A stretch of DNA of 64,000 bases from Acidovorax sp. Leaf160. GTDB lineage: Bacteria; Pseudomonadota; Gammaproteobacteria; Burkholderiales; Burkholderiaceae_C. The position numbers and the translations under genes are program-made. The notes below the pieces were generated by a model. It worked only from the letters and a program-made list of their open reading frames with translations, made no database searches and had not been told where the DNA came from. Position 1 is the stretch's first letter; every line of letters begins with the position of its first letter. The stretch is from the NCBI RefSeq assembly GCF_001424265.1, contig NZ_LMOV01000028.1, positions 231,545 through 295,544 of the forward strand. Reading direction: 5' to 3'. Below are positions 43,760 to 53,884 of the stretch, one piece after another.

Positions 43760-46700
43760 ACCTCTCGCGCCCCTTCATCGAGCGGCCGGTGGCCACCGTG
43801 CTGCTGACCATCGGCCTGGCGCTGGCCGGCATCGCCGCCTTCTTCGTGCTGCCGGTGGCGCCGCTGCCGCAGGTGGACTATCCGGCGATCTCGGTGTCGG
43901 CGAGCCTCTCGGGCGCCAGCCCCGAGACCATGGCGAGCAGCGTGGCCACGCCGCTGGAGCGCCGCCTGGGCGTGATCGCGGGGGTCAACGAGATGACCTC
44001 CAGCAGCTCGCAGGGGTCGGCGCGCATCAGCCTGCAGTTCGACCTGAGCCGCAACATCGACAGCGCCGCGCGCGAGGTGCAGGCCGCCATCAACGCATCG
44101 CGCGCCGACCTGCCCGCCACGCTGCGCAGCAACCCCACCTACCGCAAGCGCAACGCGGCCGACTCGCCGGCCATCATCCTGGCGCTCACCTCGCAGACGC
44201 GCACGCCGGGAGAGATCTACGACGAAGTGTCCAACGTCATCAGCCAGCGGCTGTCGCAGGTGGACGGGGTGGGCGAGGTCGAGATCGGCGGCGGCTCGCT
44301 GCCCGCCGTGCGGGTGGAGCTGCTGCCGTTCGCGCTCAACCGCTACGGCATCAGCACGGAAGACGTGCGCGCCGCCATCCAGGCCGCCAACGCCAACCGG
44401 CCCAAGGGCGCGGTGGAAGGCGCCGGCCGGCGCCTGCAGATCTACACGCCCTCGCCCTCGCGCCGGGCGGCAGACTACGCCTCGCTCGTCATCGCCTGGC
44501 GCAACGGCGCCGCCGTGCGCCTGGGCGACGTGGCCCGCGTGGTGGACGGCGTGGAGAACACGCGCACGCTGGGCCTCTTCAACGGCCAGCCGGCCATCAT
44601 CGTGCTGATCACCCGCCAGCCGGGCGCCAACATCATCGAGACGGTGAACGGCGTGCGCGACCTGCTGCCCGAGTTGCAGGCGCAGCTGCCGCAGGACATC
44701 CGCATCGCGGTGGCCTCGGACAGCACCAACTCCATCCGCGCCTCGCTGCACGAGATCGAATTCACGCTGATGCTCTCCATCGCCCTGGTGGTGCTGGTGG
44801 TGGGGCTCTTCCTGCGCAAGGCACGCGCCACCATCATTCCGGCGGTGGCCACGGTGGTGTCGCTGCTGGGCACCTTCGGCGTGATGTACCTGCTGGGCTT
44901 CAGCCTCAACAACCTGAGCCTGATGGCGCTCACCGTGGCGACCGGCTTCGTGGTCGACGACGCCATCGTGGTGCTGGAGAACACCAGCCGCCACATCGAG
45001 GCCGGCATGGACCGGCTCGAAGCCGCGCTGCTGGGTGCACGCGAGGTGGGCTTCACCGTGCTGTCGATCAGCCTGTCGCTGGTGGCGGTGTTCATTCCGC
45101 TGCTGTTCATGGACGGGCAGGTGGGGCGCCTGTTCCGAGAGTTCGCCATCACCCTGTCGGCGGCGGTGGCGATCTCGCTGGTGATCTCGCTCACCACCAC
45201 GCCCATGATGTGCGCCTGGCTGCTGCGCGCGGAAGACCCCCATGGGGCCCGGCCGCCGGGCCGCTTCTCCCGGGTGACCGAGCGCGGCTACCAGGCCCTG
45301 CTGCGCGGCTACGGCCATGCGCTGGACTGGGCGCTGGCCAGCAAGGCGCTGGTGATGGTGCTGCTGCTGGTCGTGGTCGGGCTGAACGTCTACCTCTTCA
45401 GCCACATTCCCAAGGGCTACTTCCCGCAGCAGGACAACGGCCAGATCAACGCCGGCCTGCGGGCCGACCAGAGCATCTCGTCCACGGCGCTGGCCGCCAA
45501 GCTGCGGCAGGCGGTGGACATCATCCACCGCGACCCGGCGGTGGACACGGTGGTGGGCTTCTCGGGCGGGGGCCGGGCGGGCGGCGGCTTCATGTTCGTC
45601 AACCTGAAGCCCGTCAGCCAGCGCACCGACAGCAGCGCCGCGGTCATCAACCGGCTGCGGCCGCAGCTGTCGCAGATCACCGGGCTGCGCGTCTTCCTGA
45701 GCCCGGTGCAGGAGCTGCGCATGGGCGGGCGATCCAGCAACTCCACCTACCAGTACACGCTGCAGAGCGACAACCTGGCGGACCTGCGCGTCTGGGCCAC
45801 GCGCCTGACGGAGCGCCTCAAGCAGGAGCCGCATCTGGTCGACGTGGACACCGACCAGGCCGAGAACGGCGTGGAAGCCTATGTGGAGGTGGACAAGGCC
45901 AGCGCATCGCGCCTGGGCGTGAGCGCCACGGCCATCGACAGCGCGCTCTACAACGCCTTCGGCCAGCGCTCGGTCGCCACCATCTACGGCGAGCTGAACC
46001 AGTATTCGGTGATCATGGAATGGGCGCCCGACACCACGCGCGGCCCGCCGGCCCTGGCCGACATCTACATTCCGGCCAACCCGACCGGCACCGTGGGCAG
46101 CGCCGCCAACCCGGGCCAGCGCGGCGCATCGACCGGCCAGGTGCTGAGCAACAACGCCTCGACCATGGTGCCGCTCAGCGCCATCGCGCGGGTGGTGGAA
46201 CGCGCCTCGCCCACCTCCATCAGCCACCAGGACGGCGAACTGGCCACCACCGTGTCGTTCGACCTGGCGGAAGGGACCACGCTGGAGCAGGCCCGGCAGG
46301 TCGTCGCGCAGGCCGAGGCCGACATCGCCATGCCCACCAACGTGCGCGGCAGCTTCCAGGGCACGGCCCTGGGCGCGCAGCAGTCGCAGTCGCAGCAGCT
46401 GTTCCTGATCCTGGCGGCGCTGGTGGTCATCTACATCGTGCTCGGCGTGCTCTACGAAAGCCTGATCCACCCGATCACCGTGCTCACCACCCTGCCCTCG
46501 GCCGGCGTGGGCGCGGTGCTGGCGCTGCTGCTCTTTCACATGCAGTTCACCGTGATCGCGCTGATCGGCGTGTTCCTGCTGATCGGCATCGTGAAGAAGA
46601 ACGCCATCCTGATCATCGACTTCGCGCTGGAGGCCGAGCGCGCCCGGGGCCTGTCGGCGACCGAAGCCGTGCGCGAGGCCTGCATGCTGCGCCTGCGGCC

Positions 46701-46947
46701 CATCCTGATGACCACGCTGGCCGCCGCCCTGGGCGCACTGCCGCTGGCCATCGGCTTCGGCCAGGGCTCGGAGCTGCGCCAGCCCCTGGGCGTGGCCATC
46801 ATCGGCGGCCTGCTGGCCAGCCAGCTGCTGACCCTGCTGACCACGCCGGTGGTCTATGTGCTGCTCGACCGGCTGCGCCGCCCCGCCGCCAACGACCGCG
46901 CGCTGAGCCGCCTCGCTGCGCCGCCCGCAGCCCCCCAGCCCCACTGA
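43756..46947 (+). CDS. mdtC: RND pump subunit MdtC
   Basis: The 1063-residue subunit is the second pump of the MdtBC hetero-oligomer. It begins [20 protein letters not shown], has the proton-relay Asp pair in [33 protein letters not shown] and the second-half [18 protein letters not shown]. Unlike the mdtB gene beside it, the corresponding loop reads [21 protein letters not shown] with no insertion, which gives an internal control for the mdtB repeat. A short Gly/Ala/Ser-rich segment near residues 780-795 is a normal loop. The four-base overlap with mdtB implies coupled translation; the outer-membrane factor starts 14 bp after it. Confidence 0.95.
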   Translation: MNLSRPFIERPVATVLLTIGLALAGIAAFFVLPVAPLPQVDYPAISVSASLSGASPETMASSVATPLERRLGVIAGVNEMTSSSSQGSARISLQFDLSRNIDSAAREVQAAINASRADLPATLRSNPTYRKRNAADSPAIILALTSQTRTPGEIYDEVSNVISQRLSQVDGVGEVEIGGGSLPAVRVELLPFALNRYGISTEDVRAAIQAANANRPKGAVEGAGRRLQIYTPSPSRRAADYASLVIAWRNGAAVRLGDVARVVDGVENTRTLGLFNGQPAIIVLITRQPGANIIETVNGVRDLLPELQAQLPQDIRIAVASDSTNSIRASLHEIEFTLMLSIALVVLVVGLFLRKARATIIPAVATVVSLLGTFGVMYLLGFSLNNLSLMALTVATGFVVDDAIVVLENTSRHIEAGMDRLEAALLGAREVGFTVLSISLSLVAVFIPLLFMDGQVGRLFREFAITLSAAVAISLVISLTTTPMMCAWLLRAEDPHGARPPGRFSRVTERGYQALLRGYGHALDWALASKALVMVLLLVVVGLNVYLFSHIPKGYFPQQDNGQINAGLRADQSISSTALAAKLRQAVDIIHRDPAVDTVVGFSGGGRAGGGFMFVNLKPVSQRTDSSAAVINRLRPQLSQITGLRVFLSPVQELRMGGRSSNSTYQYTLQSDNLADLRVWATRLTERLKQEPHLVDVDTDQAENGVEAYVEVDKASASRLGVSATAIDSALYNAFGQRSVATIYGELNQYSVIMEWAPDTTRGPPALADIYIPANPTGTVGSAANPGQRGASTGQVLSNNASTMVPLSAIARVVERASPTSISHQDGELATTVSFDLAEGTTLEQARQVVAQAEADIAMPTNVRGSFQGTALGAQQSQSQQLFLILAALVVIYIVLGVLYESLIHPITVLTTLPSAGVGAVLALLLFHMQFTVIALIGVFLLIGIVKKNAILIIDFALEAERARGLSATEAVREACMLRLRPILMTTLAAALGALPLAIGFGQGSELRQPLGVAIIGGLLASQLLTLLTTPVVYVLLDRLRRPAANDRALSRLAAPPAAPQPH

Positions 46948-46961
46948 ACCCTTTTCTTCTC

Positions 46962-48425
46962 ATGACCACCGGCCGCCGCACCCCTTCCTCCCGACGCGTT
47001 CCCCGCAGCCTGCGCGCCCTGTGCCTGCTCGCCGTGCTGCCGCTGGCCGCCTGCTCGGTCGCGCCCGTGTACCAGCGCCCCGACGTGGCCGCCCTGCCCG
47101 CCGCCTACAAGGAAGCCGGCCCGGTCAGCGCAGCGGGTGCGCTCTGGCAGCCCGCGCAGCCGGCCGACGCCATCGACCGGGGCGACTGGTGGACGCTGTT
47201 CCAGGACGACGACCTGAACCGCCTGGCGGCGCAGGTGCAGCTGTCCAACCAGAACATCGCCGCCGCCGTGGCGGCCTATGCGCAGGCCCAGGCGCTGGTG
47301 CGCGAACAGGGCGCGGGGCTGCTGCCGTCGGTCAACCTCACGGGCAGCGAGACGCGCTCGGGCGGCGAGGGTTCGGCCCGGCGCGGCACGACCGCGCAGG
47401 CGGCCCTGGGCGCCAGCTGGGCACCCGACCTGTGGGGCCGCCTGGGCAGCGCGGTGAGCGGCGCGCAGGCCAGCGCGCAGGCGAGCCAGGCGGACCTGGC
47501 CTCTGCGCGCCTGTCGGCCGTGGGCTCGCTGGTGGCCGCGTATTTCCAGCTGCGCGAGGCCGACACCGAGATCGCGCTGCTGCAGGAGATCGCCTGGGCC
47601 TACCAGCGCAGCCTGCAGATCACCCGCAACCGCTATGAGGCGGGCATCGCTCCCGCCTCCGACGTGCAGCAGGCCCGCACCCAGCTGGCCAATGCCCAGG
47701 CCGACCAGGCCGCCGTGCAGCAGAACCGCGCCCGCTACGAACACGCCATCGCCGTGCTGACGGGGGTGCCACCCGGCAGCTTCAGCCTGCCACCCGCGCC
47801 GTGGATCGCCCGCGTGCCGCAGGTGCCAGCCACCCTGCCTTCCGAGCTGCTGCAGCGCCGCCCGGACATCGCCTCGGCCGAACGCGCCGTGGCCGCCGCC
47901 AATGCGCAGATCGGCGTGCAGCGCGCGGCGTACTACCCCAGCCTCAGCCTGTCCGCGTCGCTGGGGCGCAGCGGCTCGGGCCTGGGCGACCTGTTCAGCG
48001 CCTCGGGCGCGCTTTGGTCGCTGGGCCTGTCGGCCGCGCAGACGGTGTTCGACGGCGGCGCCATCGCGGCGCGGGTGGACGCCGCCCAGGCCGCGCGCGG
48101 CGCCCGCGCGGCCAGCTACCGCCAGACGGTGCTGACCGCCTTCCAGGGTGTGGAAGACCAGCTCGGCACCATCCGCACGCTGGAGACCCAGGAGCCACTG
48201 CGCCAGGAAGCCGTGACCGCGGCCCGCCTGACCGAAGCGCAGCTGCAGAACCGCTATCGCGCGGGCCAGGTCGGCTACACCGAAGTGGTCACCGCACAGA
48301 TCACCGCGCTGTCGGCCCGGCGGGCGCTGCTGCAGCTGCAGGTCAACCGCCAGCTGGCCGCCGCCGCGCTGGTGCAGGCCCTGGGGGGCGGCTGGCAGGC
48401 GCCATGGGCGCAGGCCACGCCCTGA
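46962..48425 (+). CDS. Outer-membrane efflux factor (NodT/OprM type lipoprotein)
   Basis: The 487-residue TolC-family channel has a lipoprotein signal peptide with lipobox LAAC at about residues 29-32, followed by SVAPVYQRPDV. The two repeated helical-barrel halves show WWTLFQDDDLNRL, NRYEAGIAPASDVQQA and, in the second half, NRYRAGQVGYTEVV. ELLQRRPDIASAERAVAAANAQIG is the family signature. It provides the outer-membrane exit for the MdtABC-type pump encoded upstream in the same operon. Confidence 0.94.
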   Translation: MTTGRRTPSSRRVPRSLRALCLLAVLPLAACSVAPVYQRPDVAALPAAYKEAGPVSAAGALWQPAQPADAIDRGDWWTLFQDDDLNRLAAQVQLSNQNIAAAVAAYAQAQALVREQGAGLLPSVNLTGSETRSGGEGSARRGTTAQAALGASWAPDLWGRLGSAVSGAQASAQASQADLASARLSAVGSLVAAYFQLREADTEIALLQEIAWAYQRSLQITRNRYEAGIAPASDVQQARTQLANAQADQAAVQQNRARYEHAIAVLTGVPPGSFSLPPAPWIARVPQVPATLPSELLQRRPDIASAERAVAAANAQIGVQRAAYYPSLSLSASLGRSGSGLGDLFSASGALWSLGLSAAQTVFDGGAIAARVDAAQAARGARAASYRQTVLTAFQGVEDQLGTIRTLETQEPLRQEAVTAARLTEAQLQNRYRAGQVGYTEVVTAQITALSARRALLQLQVNRQLAAAALVQALGGGWQAPWAQATP

Positions 48426-48490
48426 CGCCGTCCCGTTTCGGGCCGAGCTCGCCTCGGCACAAAGCGGGCGCCGCTCGCGGCATACTCCCG

Positions 48491-48532
48491 CACCCGCTGC
48501 GTCCAGGCCACCCGCCCGGACGGGAGCGGGTG
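48491..48532. other. Hairpin between the efflux operon and the binding-protein gene
   Basis: Arms CACCCGCT and AGCGGGTG (8 bp) with an inner GTCC/GGAC pairing. There is no T run after it. It ends 35 bp before the GTG start of the binding protein and could be a leader structure or a processing site. Confidence 0.4.
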
Positions 48533-48567
48533 CCAACCCTGAATCAACAAGACACAAGGAACATGCC

Positions 48568-49698
48568 GTGAATCGACAGATGCTTTTGCGCTCCACCCTG
48601 CTCATCGCCAGCCTGGCCGCCGCCGGCTTCAGCCACGCGCAGGAGCGCATCGTGGTGGGCTTCATGAGCCCCGTCACCGGCCCGCAGGCCGCCAACGGCG
48701 TGGACAACCGCGATGGTGCGCTGCTGGCCATCAAGGAGCTGAACGCCCGTGGCATCCAGGTCGGCGGCAAGAAGGTGCAGTTCGAGCTGGACATCAACGA
48801 CGACGGCGCCGACCCCAAGCAGGGCGTGCAGATCGCCCAGCGCCTGGCCGACAAGAAGATCCGGTTCGTGCTCGGCCCCTACAACTCGGGCGTGACGATG
48901 CCCGCATCGCGCGTGCTGGCCGATGCCGACATCGTCACCTTCACCGTCGCCTCCAACCCCAAGATCACGCAGCAGGGCTACCGGCCCCTGTTCCGCATCG
49001 GCGCGAGCGACAACCAGCTGGGCACCAAGATGGCGGTGTATGCCGCGCAGGACCTGAAGCTCAAGACGGTGGCCGTCATCGACGACCGCACGGCCTACGG
49101 CCAGGGCGTGGCGAAGGAATTCGCCGACGAAGCCAAGCGCCAGGGCATGAAGGTGGTGGCGAGCGAATTCACCACCGACAAGGCCACCGACTTCACCGCC
49201 ATCCTGACCAACGTGCGCGCTGCCAAGGCGGACGCGGTGTTCTACGGCGGCTATTCGCCCCAGGGCGGCCCCATGCTGCGCCAGATGCGCGCGCTGGGCC
49301 TGAACGTGCCCCTGCTGGGCGGCGACGGCATCTGCTCGTCCGAGACGGCCACGCTGTCGCAGGTGGCGGGCAACCTGAACGTGTACTGCACGCAGGGCGG
49401 CTCGATGCTGGACCGCAGCGACAGGGGCCAGAAGTTCATCGAACGCTACCGCGCCGAATGGAAGCGCGAACCGCTGACCTATGCCGCTGCGTTCTACGAC
49501 GGCATGAACCTGCTGGCCGGCGCCATCGAGGCCACCCAGAGCACCGACGCCAAGAAGCTCATCGACCATATCGCCCGTGGCAAGTACGCCGGCGTGAGCG
49601 GCGAATACAGCTACGACGACAAGCACGACCTGCGCTCCTCGGCGGTGACGGTGTTCACCTTCAAGGGCAAGGACGTGGTGCCGCTCAAGAGCCTGTGA
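48568..49698 (+). CDS. Branched-chain amino-acid-type ABC substrate-binding protein
   Basis: This 376-residue periplasmic protein of the LivJ family has a signal peptide ending near SHA-Q (residue 22). VGFMSPVTGPQAANGVDNRDGA is the start of the mature domain, VLGPYNSGVTMPAS and DDRTAYGQGVAKEF the ligand-binding loops, and SSETATLSQVAG the hinge region. It probably binds leucine, isoleucine, valine or a similar amino acid. The start is GTG at 48568 with AAGGA eight bases upstream; an ATG at 48563 is out of frame. No permease or ATPase genes follow, so the transporter partners are elsewhere. Confidence 0.92.
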   Translation: MNRQMLLRSTLLIASLAAAGFSHAQERIVVGFMSPVTGPQAANGVDNRDGALLAIKELNARGIQVGGKKVQFELDINDDGADPKQGVQIAQRLADKKIRFVLGPYNSGVTMPASRVLADADIVTFTVASNPKITQQGYRPLFRIGASDNQLGTKMAVYAAQDLKLKTVAVIDDRTAYGQGVAKEFADEAKRQGMKVVASEFTTDKATDFTAILTNVRAAKADAVFYGGYSPQGGPMLRQMRALGLNVPLLGGDGICSSETATLSQVAGNLNVYCTQGGSMLDRSDRGQKFIERYRAEWKREPLTYAAAFYDGMNLLAGAIEATQSTDAKKLIDHIARGKYAGVSGEYSYDDKHDLRSSAVTVFTFKGKDVVPLKSL

Positions 49699-49740
49699 GG
49701 CCCTGACGCCTGCGGGGCACGAGGGGTCGCGCAGCCGGGT

Positions 49741-50334
49741 TCAACGGCCCGCCGGTTCCGCTGCGTCGGGCTGCGCCAGGCACGCATCCACCCACTTCGC
49801 CAGTTGCTGCCCGGTGGGCGTGCCGGCGCCCATCAGCAGGCGGTAGATGATGGGCGCCACCAGGGTGTCGAGCACGCAGTCCACGGGCGGCGTGGCCTGG
49901 CCCCGCGACCGGGCGCGCTCGACCAGCATCGTGATCTGGCCGGCCGTGATCTGCAGGCACTGGCAGGGGGCCGAGCCGTCGCCGTAGCCGCTGGCGGTGA
50001 GCACGTCCTTCAGCACCTGGCGGCCAAGGTCGGAAGACATCTCTTCCAGGAACTGCTCGCCCCAGGCCAGCAGGTCGCCGCGCACGCTGCCGGTGTCGGG
50101 CGGCTCGGCCTCGTCGCGCAGGCGCTCGATCGACACATCCGCCAGCAGTTCGACCAGGTCGCCCCAGCGGCGGTAGATGGTGGACGGCGTCACGCCGGCC
50201 TGCGCGGCGATCTGCGGAATGGTGAGCGCATCGCGGCCGTGCAGCGCCGTGAGGTCGTGCACGGCCTGGTGCACGGCGGCCTGCACGCGGGCACTGCGCC
50301 CGCCGGGGCGCAATCGGGTGGCTCCAGACGTCAT
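49741..50334 (-). CDS. TetR-family regulator
   Basis: The 197-residue repressor has an N-terminal helix-turn-helix (LTIPQIAAQAGVTPSTIYRRWGD) and a TetR_C-type ligand domain. It is divergent from an MFS exporter gene. A perfect palindrome between them (50374-50394) is the obvious operator. Induction by the exporter's own substrate is expected. The rare spacing of only 39 bp between its start and the operator fits autorepression. Confidence 0.93.
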   Translation of the reverse strand: MTSGATRLRPGGRSARVQAAVHQAVHDLTALHGRDALTIPQIAAQAGVTPSTIYRRWGDLVELLADVSIERLRDEAEPPDTGSVRGDLLAWGEQFLEEMSSDLGRQVLKDVLTASGYGDGSAPCQCLQITAGQITMLVERARSRGQATPPVDCVLDTLVAPIIYRLLMGAGTPTGQQLAKWVDACLAQPDAAEPAGR

Positions 50335-50373
50335 GCCTGCATTCTAGGAGCGGGGGCCACGCGGACGGCGCCG

Positions 50374-50394
50374 TAAAGCAAAGACTTTGCTTTA
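50374..50394. promoter_or_regulatory. TetR operator, perfect 21-bp palindrome
   Basis: Arms TAAAGCAAAG and CTTTGCTTTA surround a single central base between the divergent TetR and MFS genes. A second perfect palindrome, GACAATTGTC, follows at 50399-50408. Confidence 0.8.
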
Positions 50395-50435
50395 GTGCGA
50401 CAATTGTCTTAACGCAATTTTTTAGCGTTTAAGCC

Positions 50436-51638
50436 ATGAGCGCAGCCCTTCCCCCCTTTCCCTCCTCCCCTGCATGGCCGGCGCGCCGCCTGGGGCACGG
50501 AGCCGCGCTGTGGCTTGCCGTGTCCGTGCTGATGATGTTCCTCGCCGCATCGAGCGCGCCGTCGCCGCTCTATGCGATCTATCGGGAGATGTGGGGCTTT
50601 TCCGCCTTCAGCCTCACGGTCATCTTCTCCAGCTATGCCTTTGCGCTGCTGGGGGCGCTGCTGTGCTTCGGCGCGCTGTCGGACCACATCGGCCGGCGCA
50701 GCGTGGTCATCGTGGCGCTGGTGCTCGAATTCGTCTCGATCGTCGCTTTCTGGCGGGCTGAGTCGGTGGCCTGGCTGCTGGCGGCGCGCGTGCTGCAGGG
50801 CGTCGCCACGGGCATGGCGACCAGCGCGCTCAGCGCCCTGCTGGTGGACCTGCACCCGGTGCGCGGACCGCTGATGAACAGCGTGGCGCCCATGGTGGGC
50901 ATGGCCATCGGCGCCTTGGGCACCGGCATGCTGGTGCAGTACCTGCCCTCGCCCACCCACCTGGTGTTCGAGCTGCTGCTGGTGGTGATCGCGCTGCAGT
51001 GCGCCGCCGCCTGCTGGCTGCCGGAGACCGTGGCGCGCCGTCCGGGCGTCTGGCGGTCGCTCGCACCGAGCATGCATGTGCCGCAGACCGCGCGGGCTCC
51101 GTTGCTGCGCATCCTGCCGCTCAGCACCGCTGGCTGGGCGCTGGGCGGGTTCTTCCTGTCGCTCGGCCCTTCGCTGGCGCGGCTGGTCTCGGGCAGCGCG
51201 TCGCCGCTGCTCGGCGGGCTGCTGATCGCCGCGCTGGTGCTGCCCGGGGCGGTCGCCATCGGCTTCGTGCGCGAACGGCCGCCGCGCGGCGTGCTGCAAG
51301 GCAGCGCCGCCGCGCTGGTGGTGGGGCTCGCGATCACCCTGGCGGGGGTGGCCTGGCACAGCCCGGTGGCCTTCTTCGGTGGCACGCTGGTGGCGGGGTT
51401 GGGTTTTGGCGCGGGCTTCAACGCGGCCGTGCGCTGCCTGGTGCCCCTGGCGTCGGCGCATGACCGGGCCGGCCTGATGGCCAGCTTCTTCGTGCTGAGC
51501 TATCTGGCTTTCAGCCTGCCGGCCATCGCCGCCGGGCTGCTCACCGGCCTCTGGGGGCTGCGCGCCACGGCGCTGGGCTATGGCGCGCTGCTGATCGTGC
51601 TGGCGGGGCTGTCGGCGTTTACCGCACGGCGGGCCTGA
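50436..51638 (+). CDS. MFS transporter, drug-exporter type
   Basis: The 400-residue inner-membrane protein has twelve predicted helices. The motif A-like GALSDHIGRRSV lies between helices 2 and 3 and RVLQGVATGMATSALSALLVD matches the fourth/fifth helix region of drug exporters. The short leader has an inverted repeat AACGC/GCGTT around a T run (50411-50429). Regulation by the divergent TetR protein is very likely. Substrate unknown. Confidence 0.92.
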   Translation: MSAALPPFPSSPAWPARRLGHGAALWLAVSVLMMFLAASSAPSPLYAIYREMWGFSAFSLTVIFSSYAFALLGALLCFGALSDHIGRRSVVIVALVLEFVSIVAFWRAESVAWLLAARVLQGVATGMATSALSALLVDLHPVRGPLMNSVAPMVGMAIGALGTGMLVQYLPSPTHLVFELLLVVIALQCAAACWLPETVARRPGVWRSLAPSMHVPQTARAPLLRILPLSTAGWALGGFFLSLGPSLARLVSGSASPLLGGLLIAALVLPGAVAIGFVRERPPRGVLQGSAAALVVGLAITLAGVAWHSPVAFFGGTLVAGLGFGAGFNAAVRCLVPLASAHDRAGLMASFFVLSYLAFSLPAIAAGLLTGLWGLRATALGYGALLIVLAGLSAFTARRA

Positions 51639-51682
51639 ATCAGCGCACCGGCAGCGAGCTGCGGGCGGGCCCGGCGGGCCGC

Positions 51683-52855
51683 CTAGCGTTTGCGGCCCGC
51701 TGCACCCGACGGGGCGCCGGCCGCAGCCCCAGCGGGTGCTGCGTCCACGTCCCGCACCAGCCGCACGCCCACCAGCGTGTACCGGGTATCGGGGCTGTTC
51801 CAGTTGCGGTAGGTGCAGCGCGCGTACAGCGGCCAGGTGTGCCACGAGCCGCCCCGCCGCACCCGCACGGTGCCCGTGGCGGGCCCCTGCGGGTCGTCGC
51901 GCAGCGAGTGCGCGTAAGCATCGTCTGCATGCCAGTCGGACACCCATTCCCACACGTTGCCCGACATGTCGTGCAGACCGAAGGCGTTGGCCGGGTAGCT
52001 GGCAACCGGTGCGGTGAACGCATGGCCGTCGCGGCCCAGCACGGCCTGCGTCTGCCAGCGCGGCCAGTAGGGGGCGGCGTCCTGGTCGAAGGTGTTGGCG
52101 TTGCGCGCCAGCGCCGCGGGGTCATCCCCATGCCCATAGCGCGCGGCCTGGCCGGCGCGGCAGGCATATTCCCACTCGGCCTCGGTGGGCAGGCGGTAGC
52201 GGTGGCCCTCGGCCGCGCTCAGCCAGGCCGCCAGGGCATGGGCGTCGTGCCAGGTGATGTTGACCACCGGGTGGTCGTCGCCCTGCGCAAAGCCCGGGTT
52301 GCGCCATGAATAGCGCGGGTCGCGCCCCTCGAAGGCGTCGCCCCGGGCGCTCTTGTCAGGGTCGTAGGCGGGGTTGTAGCCGTAGCCGCCGGTGCCGTCC
52401 GCGTCGGACTCGGCGCGGTAGCCCGCCGCCTCCACGAAGCGCCGGAACTGCCCCACCGTGACTTCCGTCTGCCCCAGATAGAAGGCGCGGGTGATGCGCA
52501 CCGTGTGCACCGGCGCCTCGTCGGCCAGGGAGCTGAGACGGCCCGGCTCCATGCCCGGATAGTCGCGCGCCAGGCGCTCGGCCGGCTCGTCGCTGCCCAT
52601 GCGAAAGCTGCCGGCGGGGATGCGAACGAACGGCATGCCGAGGGAATTGGTCCACACGACGGGCCCTGCCGCAGGCGGCTGCCCTGCGGCGCGGGCCATG
52701 GGCGGCAGCGCGACCAGTGACAGGAGCAGAGCGGCCACTGCGGTCACTGCGGTCACAGGCAACGATGGCGACGCATGCAACCACCGCCGCGAGGGCAGCG
52801 ACACGGCCCGACCAGCGGGTGATGGCGGGCGCGAACGGCGGACGGCTAGCGGCAT
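51683..52855 (-). CDS. SUMF1/formylglycine-enzyme-fold protein lacking the Cys pair
   Basis: This exported protein of about 390 residues has a C-type-lectin-like SUMF1 domain (about 90-375) with the hallmark FVRIPAGSFRMGS, YLGQTEVTVGQF, PVVNITWHDAHALAAW, YRLPTEAEWEYACRAG and DMSGNVWEW. The active-site region reads RRGGSWHTWPLYARCTYRN: only one Cys occurs, whereas functional formylglycine-generating enzymes need two at fixed spacing. So it is more likely a structural or accessory relative than a sulfatase activator, despite the sulfatase gene 4 kb away. A signal/anchor segment lies near residues 37-56. The start (52855) is uncertain because a longer frame is open. Confidence 0.82.
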   Translation of the reverse strand: MPLAVRRSRPPSPAGRAVSLPSRRWLHASPSLPVTAVTAVAALLLSLVALPPMARAAGQPPAAGPVVWTNSLGMPFVRIPAGSFRMGSDEPAERLARDYPGMEPGRLSSLADEAPVHTVRITRAFYLGQTEVTVGQFRRFVEAAGYRAESDADGTGGYGYNPAYDPDKSARGDAFEGRDPRYSWRNPGFAQGDDHPVVNITWHDAHALAAWLSAAEGHRYRLPTEAEWEYACRAGQAARYGHGDDPAALARNANTFDQDAAPYWPRWQTQAVLGRDGHAFTAPVASYPANAFGLHDMSGNVWEWVSDWHADDAYAHSLRDDPQGPATGTVRVRRGGSWHTWPLYARCTYRNWNSPDTRYTLVGVRLVRDVDAAPAGAAAGAPSGAAGRKR

Positions 52856-53116
52856 GCGGCAGGGTCTCCAGCAACAGGGCGGACCGTGGCCGGCAAGGGG
52901 CGGCCACGCACAAGCCGCCAGTGTAGGCATGTCCCGCCCGCACCGGGGGTGCCTCGATGCGCAGAAAGCGCGCTCGGCCCCACGGCTTTTTGCGCATCCC
53001 CCGGCGAAGCGTCACGCCGGGATGTCCGTCTTCGGCCAACGGCCCCCGGCCATCGGCCAACGGCCATCTGCCATCGCCGCAAGCCTTCCGCGCCAATGCC
53101 GCGCCGCTTTCCCGCT

Positions 53117-53695
53117 TCAACGCATCCGCTGCGCCCGGTGCCACACCGGCACCAGCCACAAGGCCTGCACCGTGGCGTAGCCGGCCACTGCGAAACCCAG
53201 CGCCAGCAGCGGCAATCCCACGGCCAGGGGCGCGCCCAATGCGTGCACCCAGGTGGCCATGGCCTCTACACCGCCCGATGCGGAAAACCCCTCCCAGGCC
53301 GGCAGCCGCTGCTCGCCCGGCAGCACCCATGCGCCCACCTGGAACGCCAGGGCGTAGAGCGGCAACGTGGTGAGCGGGTTGGTGTAGAGCGTGACCGCCG
53401 CCCCCGCCACTGCGTTGCCGCGCAATGCGGCGCAGGTGGCGACGGCAGCGGGAATCTGCAGCGGCCCGGGGATCAGGCCGCAGAAGAGGCCTGCCGCCGT
53501 GCCGCGGGCCAGGGCCTCGCGGCGCAGGCACAGCAGCTGGCGCCGCTCCAGCCACGGACGCAGCCGCGCGAGCGCGGGCCGGTCCATCAGCGCGCGGGTG
53601 GCCGGCTCCCGCCGGCGCAGCCAGCGGCGCACGCCGGTCATCAGGCGCGCCAGCGGCAGCGCCACCCGGCCGGCCAGCGCCCCGGCGGAGCTCAC
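53117..53695 (-). CDS. DUF2062 membrane protein
   Basis: The 192-residue protein starts with GTG at 53695, which overlaps the stop of the small gene upstream (GTGA). Two to three hydrophobic helices (about 65-90, 100-125, 155-180) and the signatures GLFCGLIPGPLQIPAAVATCAALRGN and TLYTNPLTTLPLYALAFQVG place it in DUF2062, a family of small inner-membrane proteins of unknown function. It is third in a leftward run after terC and the small protein, but without a pathway link. Confidence 0.85.
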   Translation of the reverse strand: MSSAGALAGRVALPLARLMTGVRRWLRRREPATRALMDRPALARLRPWLERRQLLCLRREALARGTAAGLFCGLIPGPLQIPAAVATCAALRGNAVAGAAVTLYTNPLTTLPLYALAFQVGAWVLPGEQRLPAWEGFSASGGVEAMATWVHALGAPLAVGLPLLALGFAVAGYATVQALWLVPVWHRAQRMR

Positions 53696-53844
53696 AGGGC
53701 GACCGCCACCGCGGTGGCGGCGCCCCAGGCGCCGGTCAGGCCCGCCAGCAAGCGCACGTCGCGGCGCTCGTTGCCGGCGCGCCAGCTCAACCAGGTGGTG
53801 AGCGCGAGCGCGGCCAGCATGGTGGCCATCACGGCCTCGAACAT
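53692..53844 (-). CDS. Small membrane protein coupled to the DUF2062 gene
   Basis: The frame encodes 50 residues from the third of three closely spaced ATGs, chosen because GGAG ends six bases before it. It has one hydrophobic helix (MFEAVMATMLAALALTTWL), then a charged turn and a second short hydrophobic end. Its stop overlaps the GTG of the DUF2062 gene by four bases, as is common in real operons. No family is recognised. Short GC-rich frames arise by chance, so expression is plausible but unproven. Confidence 0.5.
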   Translation of the reverse strand: MFEAVMATMLAALALTTWLSWRAGNERRDVRLLAGLTGAWGAATAVAVAL

Positions 53845-53884
53845 CGTCATCTCCATGGTGTGACTGCTCCGGATACGGCGCCGA

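Noticed and set aside
40574..46944. Two long minus-strand frames covering the mdtB/mdtC genes
   Set aside because: They are antisense shadows; the plus strand has full RND proteins with all signatures.
45210..48425. A 1071-codon frame ending in the outer-membrane factor
   Set aside because: The first 580 codons are an out-of-frame reading of mdtC; the lipoprotein signal at 46962 marks the true start.
51683..52855. A true formylglycine-generating enzyme for the sulfatase
   Set aside because: The active-site region contains only one Cys and lacks the required pair at the right spacing.
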